Under the pieces are notes generated by a model. That model had not been told where the DNA came from, made no database searches, and saw only the letters and a program-made list of their open reading frames with translations. Positions 47,288 to 58,676 of a stretch of DNA of 64,000 nucleotides are shown piece after piece. The stretch lies in contig JBCAQO010000002.1 of assembly GCA_039111635.1 (NCBI GenBank), positions 2,914,001-2,978,000 of the forward strand. Reading direction: 5' to 3'. Positions within the stretch are counted from its first letter, which is position 1, and each line of letters opens with the position of its first letter. The stretch comes from Heterobasidion occidentale. Lineage: Eukaryota > Basidiomycota > Agaricomycetes > Russulales > Bondarzewiaceae. A program made the position numbers and the translations under genes.

Positions 47288-49040
47288 ATGTCTACTGTGT
47301 CCTCAGCAAGCAGAGATCTCGACGTCTGGGAGTTCGTCGCATGTGCGCGATGCTCTCTTCTGTTCTCACCAGACCCATCCACGCCTCCTCCCGTGCCATT
47401 CTGGCTCACAGAGTGCGGGCATGTTCTTTGCAACAATCATCTAAGTGAGACATCTGTAGCAATATCATTTGTATCATGACTCGCGATAGTTACTGGCTAA
47501 CCCACAGACTCCGACCAGAGTTGCATGCAATGTGGGACGCAGCAGGTCCAGATCATCCCACTTTCACGCAAGGTACCTCTTTTCTGCCCCCGTATGATGC
47601 CTATGAAAGGTTCACAGTCTACGAGATGGAACTCCCAATGTCCAATTGGTTCAGCTCCATGCCCACCGCCCTTGAATCTGCCGCTCACTCTACTAGAGTT
47701 GGTATCCGCTATCAATTCTCACCACTTTGCAGTCACAAATCTAGCCCTTAGTTCCAACTAGAAATGATCGCATCATCCGCGCGTTTCTATAGGAAAAAAT
47801 ATATTCATCAAAGAGGCCTCCTCGAGCGCATCAAATCCGAGATTGCAGAAACGCAGTCACTACGGAAGTACGACCAAACCCCTCTACAAATACTTTGACT
47901 CACCGTCTGTTCGCGAAGGATCAACGAAGAATTAAGATCAGAGAATGAGCAGCTTCGACAATATGCCGGTATTAGTGGTCCAGGGTCCGCGACGGCGTCT
48001 AGTGAGAATGGGAAGCGTCGCCGGACAGACGCATATAGGTAGGATCATCGCCATAGAATTGCATCATCTCACGATTTGGTTCATTCAGGAGTGGAGCAGA
48101 GACGGGGACTTGTCAGTCCCCATTCTATGCCGAATTCGTTGCGACCAAACCGACTGACTCTCCCAGCAAATCACCAACAACCCATATTTACCCAACAAAT
48201 CTTAAATTCCGACGCGAACAGTCATTCAAACCGAGGTACGACCCAAGATCAGCAGAGAGACCGACCTGGGTCGAGTCGCTTTGTGCAGTACGTAGTCGCA
48301 GCATTCTCATGTGAACTCATCTGTAAACGGTCATTAGACAATATGCCTATGTACCTCCTCAGACTCCTCAGCAACAGAATACCTCTTCTATGTTGCAGAG
48401 TGCTCCTACACATCAAATCCATCCACGGAACAACTCTTTAATGCCCCCGCCTCCTACCCCGGTCATACGCAATGGTCAAACCCTTCGATCAGACTCTTTG
48501 TCAATTGCTAGCATCTCTCGAAGCTCGGTTCAAATGCCTCTACCTACAAACGCCTTCGTCTCAGTTCAGCCTCCTCCTTCTCGTTTTGGATTACCACCTG
48601 GTTCGAAAAGCTCTGGTGCCCATTTGACCTCTTCTACAAACTCGAATCGTTTCGTTCCCATGACATCATCTGGTGTGCCCTCTCAGCAAGCGGGCTTCAT
48701 TCCACAGACCCCTTCCGGTGGCTCCAGGCGTTTCCTTCCTCTGGCATCTGGATCCCGAGCGCCTTCTCGTGCTGCCGGTACTCCTTCTCATAATAACCAA
48801 GGTCCGAGACTGCCCTTGTTCCTCAATACGGCTAAATCTATGTGGAGTTCACGTTGCATCCCATTTCGCCCCTTCTATTGTGGACAGGAGCTGTCCCTTA
48901 CTGATTGTTTCCAGGACAATTTCTATGTACATCGTCCTCTGACTTGTCCTCTGAATTTTATTGAAATTATACCTGTCCGGCATGTTTCACGATCGTATTC
49001 ATGTCTCACGATCGTATTTGTTTCGATGCAGTCTGAGTAA
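47288..49040 (+). CDS. RNF212/Zip3-like RING protein, probable meiotic crossover factor
   Basis: Likely a SUMO/ubiquitin-type E3 that stabilises crossover intermediates at meiosis. ATG 47288 begins MSTVSSASRDLDVWEFVACA. The RING is CARC-x17-CGHVLCNNHL-x5-CMQC, spanning an intron at 47445-47507, followed by VQIIPLSRK. As in RNF212 and Zip3, a short spacer (MSNWFSSMPTALESAAHSTR) leads to a coiled coil (FYRKKYIHQRGLLERIKSEI). Then comes a Ser/Pro-rich tail with many potential phosphorylation sites (NNSLMPPPPTPVIRNGQ, SVQPPPSRFGLPPGSK, SGGSRRFLPLASGSR). The order and spacing of RING, spacer and coiled coil fit RNF212. The 3' end is uncertain: the open frame runs to 49040, but an intron after about 48800 could shorten the protein. 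Confidence 0.68.
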
Positions 49041-49259
49041 GAGAAAGCGTACACAGCCACCGGCCGCGGACTCTTTGAGAGCGCAGCGCGCAGCAGTCCA
49101 GTGCAGCAGTGGCGGACAGCGCGGCAACTCGGCGACAGGTCTCTCTCCTCCATTTCTTCGTTCACACTCCACGTCCATCTACCCATTCTTACTCGCAGCG
49201 GCTGGCCTCTGCGTCCTGATTTTTTCTGATCTATCCTGATCTACAACCCGAGAAGCATT

Positions 49260-50630
49260 ATGGCTACCTACCGAGACCCTTACGCTGGCCAGGCGAGTCA
49301 GCATCACAGCAGTATCAAGACGGGCCAGAATACAACCCATACAATACGCATCAACCTCATGGGACATACGACAACGGAGGATACGACGATGGATACAGAG
49401 ATGAACCTGCGATAATTTCTGCCAACCAGTCTCAGGAGAGGCTGGAACGGAATAAAGAGGGAAACGGATTTGAGGAGGATTATGGTACTCCTATTCAAGA
49501 GCAAGGTCAGTATTCTCCTGCCGATGCTATCCGTTGAATAGGCTGTGAGCTGACAGCATAGTAGGACCTCACGCAATTTGAGAGCATGGCGGTATGAGAA
49601 CCGAGGACAGATGTGGACGAAGGTCAGCATGGTGCGAACCGCATACGTAGAGGTCGACTAATGGTGACTTTGCCTATCTGACAGGGCGGGCGTGGGAGGT
49701 GCATAGGCAGATTTTGTTGCTGCACGCTCCTCATTGCCGTCTTCCTCATTATCAGTATCATTCTGTCCTTGGCATTGGTATGTCGCTCGCGTGTACATTT
49801 GCCGCGTCATGTCTCATGATTGTCCATAGTGGATTCGACCGCCCAGTGTCAACATCGGTGACGTGCAGGCTCCCTCGAATGGAAGCACGGTGAGGACTCA
49901 CATCCATATATGTGCGGTCGTTGTTCTCATGCCCCGTCGCAGCTCCAAGAACTAGACAACGGGCTGCAGCTCAATTTAACGTCATCATAGGGTACAGTCT
50001 TCTGTTCTTCAGAATTTTCCCGTCAAGTCTCAACCTTTTGCAGCGTTGAGAACCCCAACTACTTCGCCGTCGATTTCAAGAATATTAAGGCGGAAGTATG
50101 TCCTCGTTCACTTCCTGCTTGGAGATTTCATTTTAATTTTCTTTTTGATCAGATCTTCTTCCCAATAAACAATACTCTGATTGGCAGCGGCCAAGCCAAC
50201 AATGTCAACTTCCCCTCCCATTCAAACACTAATTTCACCTTCCCCTTCGACATTAAATACACTACCGACATCGACCCTTCCCAGCAAATCATTTCCACTA
50301 TCGCGACGAAGTGTTTGTCTAATCCGCAACAACAGCTCACAGTCTCGTATAAGATCACCGTACGTATTTTCGTGATGGTCTCAAATGGTGTTCGGACATG
50401 GAAGCGCTGATGCGGCAACTTCTAGGTGGGACTGCGAATCCTATTCGTCACCATACATCCCACAATCAGCAATAATCTGAGCTTCGACTGTCCTATATCA
50501 GCCGACGAAATCCAGGTGCGTTGTGTTGAGCTCCTCTGCCCAAAATATATACTGACTTCCTTGAAATTTAGAGTGTCCTTAAAAACATGGACATCAGTGG
50601 TCTGAGCTCCATCTTAGGAGGCTCCTCCTA
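49260..50630 (+). CDS. LEA_2-like single-pass membrane protein
   Basis: A fungal membrane protein with an extracytosolic immunoglobulin-like LEA_2 domain. The start is ATG 49260 (MATYRDPYAGQ). The cytosolic part is Tyr/Gln/Asn-rich, then RCIGRFCCC precedes one hydrophobic helix (TLLIAVFLIISIILSLAL). The outer part includes WIRPPSVNIGDVQAPSNGST, NPNYFAVDFKNIKAEIFFPI, NVNFPSHSNTNFTFPFDIKY and FDCPISADEIQ, ending ISGLSSILGGSS with tag at 50628-50630. The pattern (N-x-NYF followed by amphipathic strands and Asn sites) is that of the family, whose role is not established. Near 49290-49310 the frame must shift by one base to connect MATYRDPYAGQ to QYQDGPEYNPYNTHQ. I infer a one-base deletion rather than an intron, because only 17-23 nt would fit. 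Confidence 0.82.
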
Positions 50631-50954
50631 GAACTTTCCAGGATTCATTCAGCTATTTGCATGCTTTCTGTTGCTCACGCTCTCATATTGGACTATGGAC
50701 TTTGTACGTCATGTACAATTACAATATCACGACATGCGATACTTGCTTTCTTGTTTACTGCTACTTTCTCTGATGGACAATAGACATCAGAAAACTTGAC
50801 CGAGTATGATGGCCTTCTGCCAATGTGGAAGATGTCCTCCAAGCAAATTGATGCGTTGAAGTCTAAGGTTACCCTCAGCGTTTCTCATCCAGTCCGGGCT
50901 TCGTTGCCTCCCCAATCGCCTCTGAAGTTAGCTCTGGCGTGTTCTCAGCATCCC
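50631..50954. other. intergenic between convergent genes
   Basis: The LEA_2-like and DUF726 genes converge across about 320 bp. It probably contains their 3' UTRs. Nothing else is visible. Confidence 0.4.
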
Positions 50955-52760
50955 TTACGATCTCCTTGTTTGCCTCTCTACTTCCTCGTGGTTGACGCCC
51001 GGCGCCCCACACATTTCCAAACACCTCCCTACCATGCCTCTCCACTTCAAGTGTCCATCCACGCCGGCATCGTCACAGCACACATTTTCGACCCCCTGCA
51101 CGTCTACTATCTGCAGCCCGGCCACGTTCCAGCTCGCGTCCGTAGCCCGCGCCAGAACTGCGAGGACGTAGTCGTTCGCCGCGTACCCATTAATGAGGCG
51201 CCCCGCGACGAGGCGGCGGACGGCGGACCATGTGCGGCCGTCTGCAGGGACGGGTGCGCCGAAGAGAAAAACGTCGGCTATGAGGTGTGTGGTTCGGGAT
51301 GGCGGGAGCGCGGCGAGCTGAGTGAGCGCTTCAAATATGACGAGGGCGCCTAGAGAGTAGCCAGTGAGCGTGACGGGGCGCGTGCCGAAAGCGTGCGAAG
51401 AAAGGACGGTGGCGAGGACGGAGCCGGCTTTGAGGGCGAGAGATTTGGCATTCATCCATGGGTTGTCTGTGGAGGTGAAGATACGATGAGTGTCATGGGT
51501 CATGGCTGTGGTTGATAGCTCACCTATGATTCTGCCGATGTTGAGCCATGCGATGGGTGCGAGAGAGCTCATGAGGCTGGCTAGGAATGTGCGCTTGATG
51601 AGCTCCGCCTTGACATAGCGCATAGCCGATGTTTTGACCAGAGTATATAGTGCACTGGACAGTTGCTCTAGAGCCTCGACTTCCTGTCCAATGGTCAACC
51701 TCGAAGGTTCACAAAACAATGCATGTAGACGCCTTACCCACTGTAGCGCATATGTATCGTCCCCTTCGAACACGGTCCAAGGAGCCGTTACATCACCTTT
51801 GTCTGTCAACCATCCGCTCACGCAAAGCCTAACCGCCAGCGTTTCCGCTGGCCTGCGCACCGGCAGCACCGCCAAGTCACGTATCTCGCGCGTGTACCTT
51901 CCGACCATCCCCGCCGTCGATTGTGCACCGTACGCCCCGAACAGCGCCCCGCACACAACAGACGAACTCGCGAGACCGCTCGCAAGCAGCCCCACTGCGG
52001 TGCCGCCGACGCCGAGCGCCGAATAGTGCAGTCACCCCTGCGCCGACGAGAGGAGCGGCGAGCCCACCAGTCACGCCAACGAGCACGCCACCTGCAATCG
52101 CGCCAAGGCCCATGCCAACCATGCGAAACGTCTTGCCTTTGAAAGCATGTTCGTCTTTGGTTTCTTGTACCAGCTGCTCCGCTTCTTTCAGGGCGCCCTC
52201 TGGATTTTTGAGCGTTGCTGCAATCGTACGCTCGTCTAGGTGCGAGAACTGTGAGAGGAATGATCGCGTGTGGGGTGAATAGGACTTCGAAGTCGTGATG
52301 TGGATGAAGAGGATGATATTGATCGTCCGAGAGAGAACGGCTAAGGGTGGGAGCCGTGGGAGATCGCCTATAGACGAATCAGACAACGGATCAAGTTCAG
52401 GACAACTTCCTGAATTCCATCGTATAAGAATAGTGACCAAGACATCAATGGATGGACCGACCTCCTCCAGGTTCCTGACAAGCAAACCATGCGTTTTCAA
52501 GTAATGTCTGTGCCCAGAGATCTATTTCTCGCAGAAACGCGTTTTGCAAGGCCAGCCTTCTGGATTCAGGACCGGTGCTACGACCATACTCTGCCAGAGC
52601 ATAGAGCTCTCTGCTCTGTCGATATGCCGCAAGGCGTCGGAAAAGGTGATCGAAATGGTCTGGCAGTCTGACTCGGATAGATTTTCTGGAGGACTCAGGT
52701 CAAATAGGCGGCCCGGTCGCATTTGCCTAGCAGCCTCGATTGCTGCACTGCTGGTGTGCA
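50955..52760 (-). CDS. DUF726-family alpha/beta-hydrolase-like membrane protein, disrupted
   Basis: The family (fungal Mil1/YFL034W, animal TMCO4) has a hydrophobic glycine-rich region followed by an alpha/beta-hydrolase fold. Conserved parts: SPPENLSESDCQTISITFSD, HIDRAESSMLWQSM, HGLLVRNLEEVGP, then glycine-rich helices (GMGLGAIAGGVLVGVTGGLA and GLLASGLASSSVVCGALFGA). The hydrolase core follows: VRLCVSGWLTDKGD, PVTLTGYSLGALVIF with the nucleophile elbow GYSLG, FGAPVPADGRTW and LINGYAANDYVL. Two defects interrupt it as read: a TAG codon at 52523-52521 after TRFCEK, and a +1 frame change near 52010-52021 in GC-rich sequence. Either this is a young pseudogene or the consensus has errors. The 5' end is not resolved; no clear ATG was found before the SPPENL segment except within ARQMRPGRL. 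Confidence 0.7.
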
Positions 52761-52986
52761 CGACGTCAAAAGTCCTCGGTATCGCCTGGTATCGTTGTGA
52801 TCAAGAGTTGTACACCTGATGACGTCATTATAGCAGTTGTTTGATCTTGAGGCTTTCGGAATTGCGGCGCCTACATAACTCACAATGCCCCATCTGTAGA
52901 TGTCAGAGCTGGTAACGACGAGAAATATATTCGTGAGATAAGACTTGAAAGCATTCATGAATCGATGATCACGATTTCATTCAAAT

Positions 52987-54157
52987 CTAGAGAGATGATT
53001 TCCGTACCAATACATTCTTCTTGATTGCCTCCAGATCCTCGTCTGTCAACCCTGTCTTCTCCTTCAAATAATTCTCCGCACCACCGTACTTCTTATGTAC
53101 TGTGTCTAGCGTGGCCAGAATCGTCTCGGGCCTGCACTCCAGCGTTCCCATCACCGTGTACATGGGCAGTACGATGTCTGAGTGTCATAAAATCAGGGAG
53201 AGCAGATGACGCACTTTGCACTAGCCATCTTCATAGTGACCTCCCACTTATCCTTGAAGACGGGCTCGTTACGGTACCGCGCGACCAGCAAGGGCATCAT
53301 GGGCTCGAGGCCAAACTCCGTCAAAGAATAGTCCTTAGCGATGTCTTCATCGCTTACTCCCAAGAACTCCGTATAATATTGATATCGACAGTCCCGACAT
53401 TGAGTATAGATGAGTAGCTCACCTTGAGAAACACTGCGGCAAAGACACCTGTTCTATCTTTTCCAGCTGAGCGACAAAAGAGCACAGTTCAAACAGTGTG
53501 AGCAGGCGGGAAGCAGGGAGGGTTGATCAACCTGTGCAGTGCACCAAGCAAGGCTCGTCGGGATTGTCTCTGACATGGTGCAGGACCTTCGCAAAAGCGG
53601 GGCCGGCAAGGTCCAGAATTCCTTCGTAAAGCTTTGCGAACGCCTGTACTCGTCTAAGAGTCAACGCCTGACTTCTTCGACGAAACATTGACGGAGGTGT
53701 CCAACCTGCGCTGTATCAGTCTCGAATGCCTGGACTCTAAGAAGGCCATATATCAACTTTAGAATTCTGACTGTCCACCGTAGCGCAATGCACACCTTAG
53801 AGCGAGGCTGGCGGGATCATATGCCCCATCATCGGACACAGGCGCCCTCACGATGGTGATATCGTCAAACTCAGGCGTCGCGGCCTTGTATTTCTGGATC
53901 TCACTGTCAGACCGAAAGTCGAATATTTTCTTCACTCCCAGGGCGCGCAGCTGCGCCTTGCCGAGCTCCGTCACGCGCGTCGGCTCAGCTGCGCGGAAGA
54001 GATATGCGGGTTTGACGATCAGTGACCGCAAGCTTTCATCGGAGTCGCCAGAGATGATGGAGTAGCCGCCGACCGAACGGACATTGAGGATACCATCGAC
54101 AGTTACGAAGGGAGGGACGAGGATTGACGGTGTAGAATCTGCGTTATCGGAAGACAT
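52987..54157 (-). CDS. tyrosine/serine protein phosphatase (Y_phosphatase3 family)
   Basis: A Cys-based phosphatase of the fungal and bacterial PF13350 type. The start is MSSDNADST at 54157; an in-frame ATG at 54190 is an alternative. Features in order: VDGILNVRSVGGYSI (entry motif NxRxxGG), VKPAYLFRAAEPTRVTELG, LGVKKIFDFRSDSEI (the DxRS/E motif), and the catalytic loop LVHCTAGKDRTGVFAAVFLK, which is HC(X5)R with Cys and Arg intact, split by an intron at about 53484-53535. A helical C-terminal part follows (GVSDEDIAKDYSLTEFGLEP, GGAENYLKEKTGLTDEDLEA). It ends VRKSSL with a tag at 52989-52987. Its substrate is unknown; relatives act on phosphotyrosine or phosphoinositides. Confidence 0.88.
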
Positions 54158-54426
54158 GGTCTGTGAGAGCACTGACGGACATGGCGACAAGAAGCCTCGA
54201 GGTTGACCGGGTCAGCAGCGCCGACACGCGTAAGGACATTTGACGAAGCGATCCTTGCATGAGACGCGCTTGTGGCTGCGACCATTCCATCTCAAACCAT
54301 CACCATGATATGAGCTCGTGGAGAAACTTGTCCCTTCGAAGCCAGTAATTCGATCGCGTATGCCGAGAAGTCATCGGATCCTGCACCCTCTCATTACCAC
54401 GATCCGTGAAGCAGAGACTTATATCG

Positions 54427-56673
54427 ATGGCAGCTGACGGCGACTCGTTTCTGCCACGCATCCAATCCATCTTCTACGCCGTCTTTGATGAGCGACAGGG
54501 TCCAAAGATCATCTACCAAGTCCCAGAGGGCCTGATATTCTCCAATCCTGGCTTGGTCTCTGGCGCGACTTCGTTATCCAACTCCCCCGCCCCAACCACC
54601 CCACGTACTGAGAAAAGCAGCTCTGGCTCCCGAGCTTCCAGCATATCTATTACCTCCCCTCTCGCTTACCGACCCGAGTCGCGTCTTAAGTTTTCCCCAC
54701 AGAAACGCTCTCTATCCTCTGGTCGAACCCTGTTCAACTTCGACGACATCTCGAAATACGTCATTCCCCCGAGCGCACTCTGTGGAAGGTTGGTTATATG
54801 TGCGACCAGAAAATATCGTATTGTTGGGTTTCCCACTCAGCTGAAGGGGAAATATAAGCGGAATTATTTTAGGTTCAATCTGTGCTTCGTGTTCGATCGC
54901 TCAGCGGACTTGAGTTGCTATGAGCCGATCGTGCGCAAAGTCAGCCGCGTTCTGGCCGCTTGCGAGGTAAGACTGTCCAAGTCTCTGGCCACGACCACTA
55001 ACCTGCTTACCGTTTGTTATCTTCATAGGAGGAGTCGTGTTTTCTTTCTTCGTCAGAAACTTCCTTCAAGATGCACGCGATCATTGAGCAACTTTACGAG
55101 GACCTCAATTCCTATTCTGAGACTTCCATCCCTGTCGACCAATTCAACTCAATAGAGCTGAAGATATTCCCATTCTATCCGAACCCACCAGACGTTAAGG
55201 ACTGGATGGTACCACTATCGCTTATCAACCTGGAGAGGATCATCGAGCCGAACTGGGATCTCACAATGGCTAAGGTAGGTTGCATACGAAGATTGCTGCT
55301 TACATTTTCATATGTCTCGGCAGGTTTGTCAATATATAGATGGTACGAACCATGTCAGCCGCATCGCCAACTTGGCCGACTGTGATATTGAGCTTACTCG
55401 TCAAGCCATTTCTCATCTTTGTATGTCTATTTTCAATGTGCAGCATAAAGTCTCAAATTTATTCAGCGACATGCCAGATATTATCAAGTTATCATGACTA
55501 TTGATATCTTCCAGTATTCAAACACCTATACCCTCCGCAAAAGTGTTGAATGGCTTGCTGATGAACCCCACGTGAAAGATGAATGTGGCCCATATGTCGT
55601 GAAGCCCGGTATCCATATTTTCAGGCAGATGTTCTGGACATATAGCTCATAACCTATGTCCAGGGAGGATGATTCCTGACTGGCCAAAACTACTGTACCT
55701 CTACTCGCGTCTCAAACCTGGTAGGACTGTTTTTGAGTGGATGCACGACCATGACGTGCGTGGTCTTGGTATTGACGTGCGACGGTTTACTAGCTTTGGT
55801 GTCATCAAGGTTTGTCGTCTCACCACTCTACACGCTGACTTGACTGATAACTTTCGACGCTGACAGGGATTCCTGCGGCGCGTGCACCGCTGGCCTATTC
55901 TCCTCCCTGACCCCGATCCCGACCTTCCTCAAAAGCCCAAACAATCCCCTTCGCCCCCTTCGCCTTCGAATCGCAAACGGTCCACAAGCCTCTCTACCCC
56001 ACTCCATTACACAGAAGCAGTACCTCTCAACAGTTTGAATCCTAGGATCTCAAGGCGGCGAATCTCTGACGCATCTCCTGCCTCCGTCACCTCCGATCCA
56101 TCGATATCACCTGCTCGCATATTGCCTGCCCGCGGGGCCGAACAGTCGTTAGAGCAACTTCAAACTCGCAACAATATTAATATCAGTATCAACAGCACCC
56201 TGAAGGGCGCTCGGCAATCCACCCCATCTGGGCCATTCCCTGGTCAATCGACAGGAAGCCCGCGCACGACGCAAAGGTATAGATCGCGTGGTGCCGGTGC
56301 AGAGGTCCATGATGGGCGGCGACCATCCCTTGTCTCACCAACATCACCGTACGAAAATAGTCCTGGCTACCCAGTCCCAAATAATGGGTCGCCAGAACGC
56401 CGCATCAGCGTGTTCGCCACCATGCCCTCGCGCCCGCGCCTTTCACGTTCACCGTCATCCCCTGCGGTCGGTACGCGGCCACCGGTGATTACCCCACCGC
56501 TGCCCGTGACGTACCCGCCAGAGCTGGCGTCGCTGTTGGACGGGGAACATCATACAGACGAATTGTGTGCGAAATTTGAGGTTGGATGGCCCATGATGGA
56601 ACAGTGGTTGATCGCCTTGGGTGGGGGAAAAGGAGATGGGGATTTCGGTAGGGTGCTGATCATCTGCAGATAG
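54427..56673 (+). CDS. NPR2: Npr2 (NPRL2), GATOR1/SEACIT subunit
   Basis: Npr2, with Npr3 and Iml1, forms the GTPase-activating complex that switches off TORC1 when amino acids are scarce. ATG 54427 begins MAADGDSFLPRIQSIFYAVF and continues DERQGPKIIYQVPEGL. Conserved blocks: YVIPPSALCGRLVICAT, YRIVGFPTQLKGKYKRNYFR, FNLCFVFDRSADLSCYEPIV, KIFPFYPNPPDVKDWMVPL, ERIIEPNWDLTMAKVCQYID and YSNTYTLRKSVEWLADEP. The C-terminal winged-helix region (SLLDGEHHTDELCAKFEVGW, GDFGRVLIICR) closes the protein. Two Ser/Pro-rich insertions are present, one near the N-terminus (about 60 residues) and one of about 180 residues before the C-terminal domain, both longer than in yeast or animals. Several short introns are present. 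Confidence 0.93.
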
Positions 56674-56835
56674 TCCTGTGTACGTTGTCATGTAGTCAAT
56701 ATATGCTGGCCAGTAACGTGTCTTGTCAAGTTTTGAACACATCATTCAGGCTGCCAAGAGTGCAGTGCATTACATAGATAGTGGTAAAAATAAAACAGAG
56801 AACAGAGAGCCGGCCATATGTACACGGATCATAGG

Positions 56836-58322
56836 TTATGCTAGCGACCTATTAGTGTTGATGTGGCCAGTCCCATAACACGAGAATATGAGCTCCGACG
56901 AAATTGCTTCCGACGACTTGGTAGGAACGATTTTAAACGACGTCGAGAAGACGTCCTTGACATCCCGAAGGAATTGAATTCTGCAATTTAGATGAATGAG
57001 CAATGGCTGTCAGACCTCCACTGATGATAGACTGATCAGGTTGACTGACGTTCGTGCGGTTGGTTCGCTCATTAGACACCGCCCGACATCCTCGCTCCCC
57101 AGCACCATCATCATGAGGACCATGGTCTGGTGGTTGCGATCTACGCATCCGCCTCTTCGTATCTCGACGAGCAAGGATTGTGCGGCTTGCAGGGCGATGT
57201 CTTCTGGTGACACGCCCGGTTGCGACACGGCTTCGGAACAGTGCAACACAGAAGTAGTTGACTCTGCAACCAAGGTCAAAGCATATCCTGGGGATCTGGA
57301 CGACCGTGTCAGAAAACATGATTCAGAAACAGTAACAAGAACTCACTTTCCACTGTCTTCGCCTTTGTACACGTCGGAATACAGGTATATATCAGGGATG
57401 AATGTATTCAACACAGAGCGGGAGGCCTCGATCATGCGATTCGAAAACTGTGGGCTGACGCGCACAGCATGCCTGTCGGGAACCTTTCAACAGAAATGAT
57501 GATGAAGGACGAAAAGCTGCGTACGATATGCCCCGTATCCGCTTGACTCGCCCGGGATCAACGAAGTTGATCGTTTTTACCTGCTTGACAATTGGACAGA
57601 TGAACTGAATCTCCCCTCCTCCTAGTGGTGCAGCACCTCGTTTCTTGATCTAGGATATAGGTCAAATTCATTTATCATTCAAAGGTATCTGGCACGCACC
57701 CTCAACTCTAAACCGTCCGAAATTCCGAATGGTTCGAGATGCGGCAATGTCACTGTTCGAATAAGGTCTGCCTGTCAATACCATGTAACACGCATCAGTA
57801 CAAATATCAGACATGTTCTTACAGTGAAACACGGACAGAGAGGTCTTTGTCGTCGGTGGTTATCCCTTTCAAGGTCAATTCAAATGGGTGTTTGGAGAAG
57901 GGTGCAAGCATGATGATTGGTTCCAGAAAGTAGCCAATCGACCGCGAAAGCGGACATTCATGTGTTATGGGTCCGCCAGTAATGATACCAGGCTTAATTA
58001 AAATGGCAGTACCTGCTCTCCGTCAATAGATGTCTTGATTCAGAGGATGTTTTACGCACCTGTAAGAGATATCTCTATAACCGTCCCATTGGTCACCTTC
58101 TCCAACAACCTCAGCAAACTAACTTCATAGTCTACAGGCGTTGTGATCAGCATATGGTCTTGTCTCCGAGGAAGATATTTGCACACCCCGCAGTCCGGGA
58201 TTTTTATCATCCGTCCTGATTTTGTCAATTTTAATGGGCTTCCCGCTCAAGAGACCGAGCACTAAACGGTGCCGCAAATACTGGTGACCGCTAAAATGCA
58301 CCACAGATGCTCCTTGAGACAT
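56836..58322 (-). CDS. RCL1: Rcl1, RNA 3'-terminal phosphate cyclase-like rRNA processing factor
   Basis: Rcl1 is an SSU-processome protein working with the GTPase Bms1 in 18S rRNA maturation; it has a cyclase fold but not the activity. The start is ATG 58322 (MSQGASVVHFSGHQYLRHRL), then GLLSGKPIKIDKIRTDDKNP. After an intron: GTAILIKPGIITGGPITHEC, GYFLEPIIMLAPFSKHPFEL, TLKGITTDDKDLSVDLIRTV and PLGGGEIQFICPIVKQVKTI. A conserved block near 57200 has YALTLVAESTTS and DIALQAAQSLLVEIRRGGCV. It ends HINTNRSLA with taa at 56838-56836. About 370 residues are predicted, usual for the family. Small introns are scattered through it, all GT-AG. Confidence 0.93.
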
Positions 58323-58676
58323 GTCGCAATAATCAATCCGACAGATAGGTGATGCGCAGAGGTTTGGATAGCAAGTAATCTGGAGTGAACGCTTCCCGTG
58401 TCCTGTAAATAAGACGAATTTTAGCTGTGGTGTGCTCGGCGAGTAACTGAAGACTCTGAAGTGCCCGAACTCATTAAGAAAACTTGCTGACGTAATGTGT
58501 ACCGTCTTCCACGTGCAAATCAATTGGAATTCGGGGATCTCCGATGCACAGTTACATAGTCTTACTGAGCCGACGCGTTCGTAACTTCACGGTGCACGTT
58601 GACGCACGCCACTACATCTCGACTTCCAGACTCATTCTTAGGCGGTTTACAGCACCAACGGGATCCTACAGAGAGC

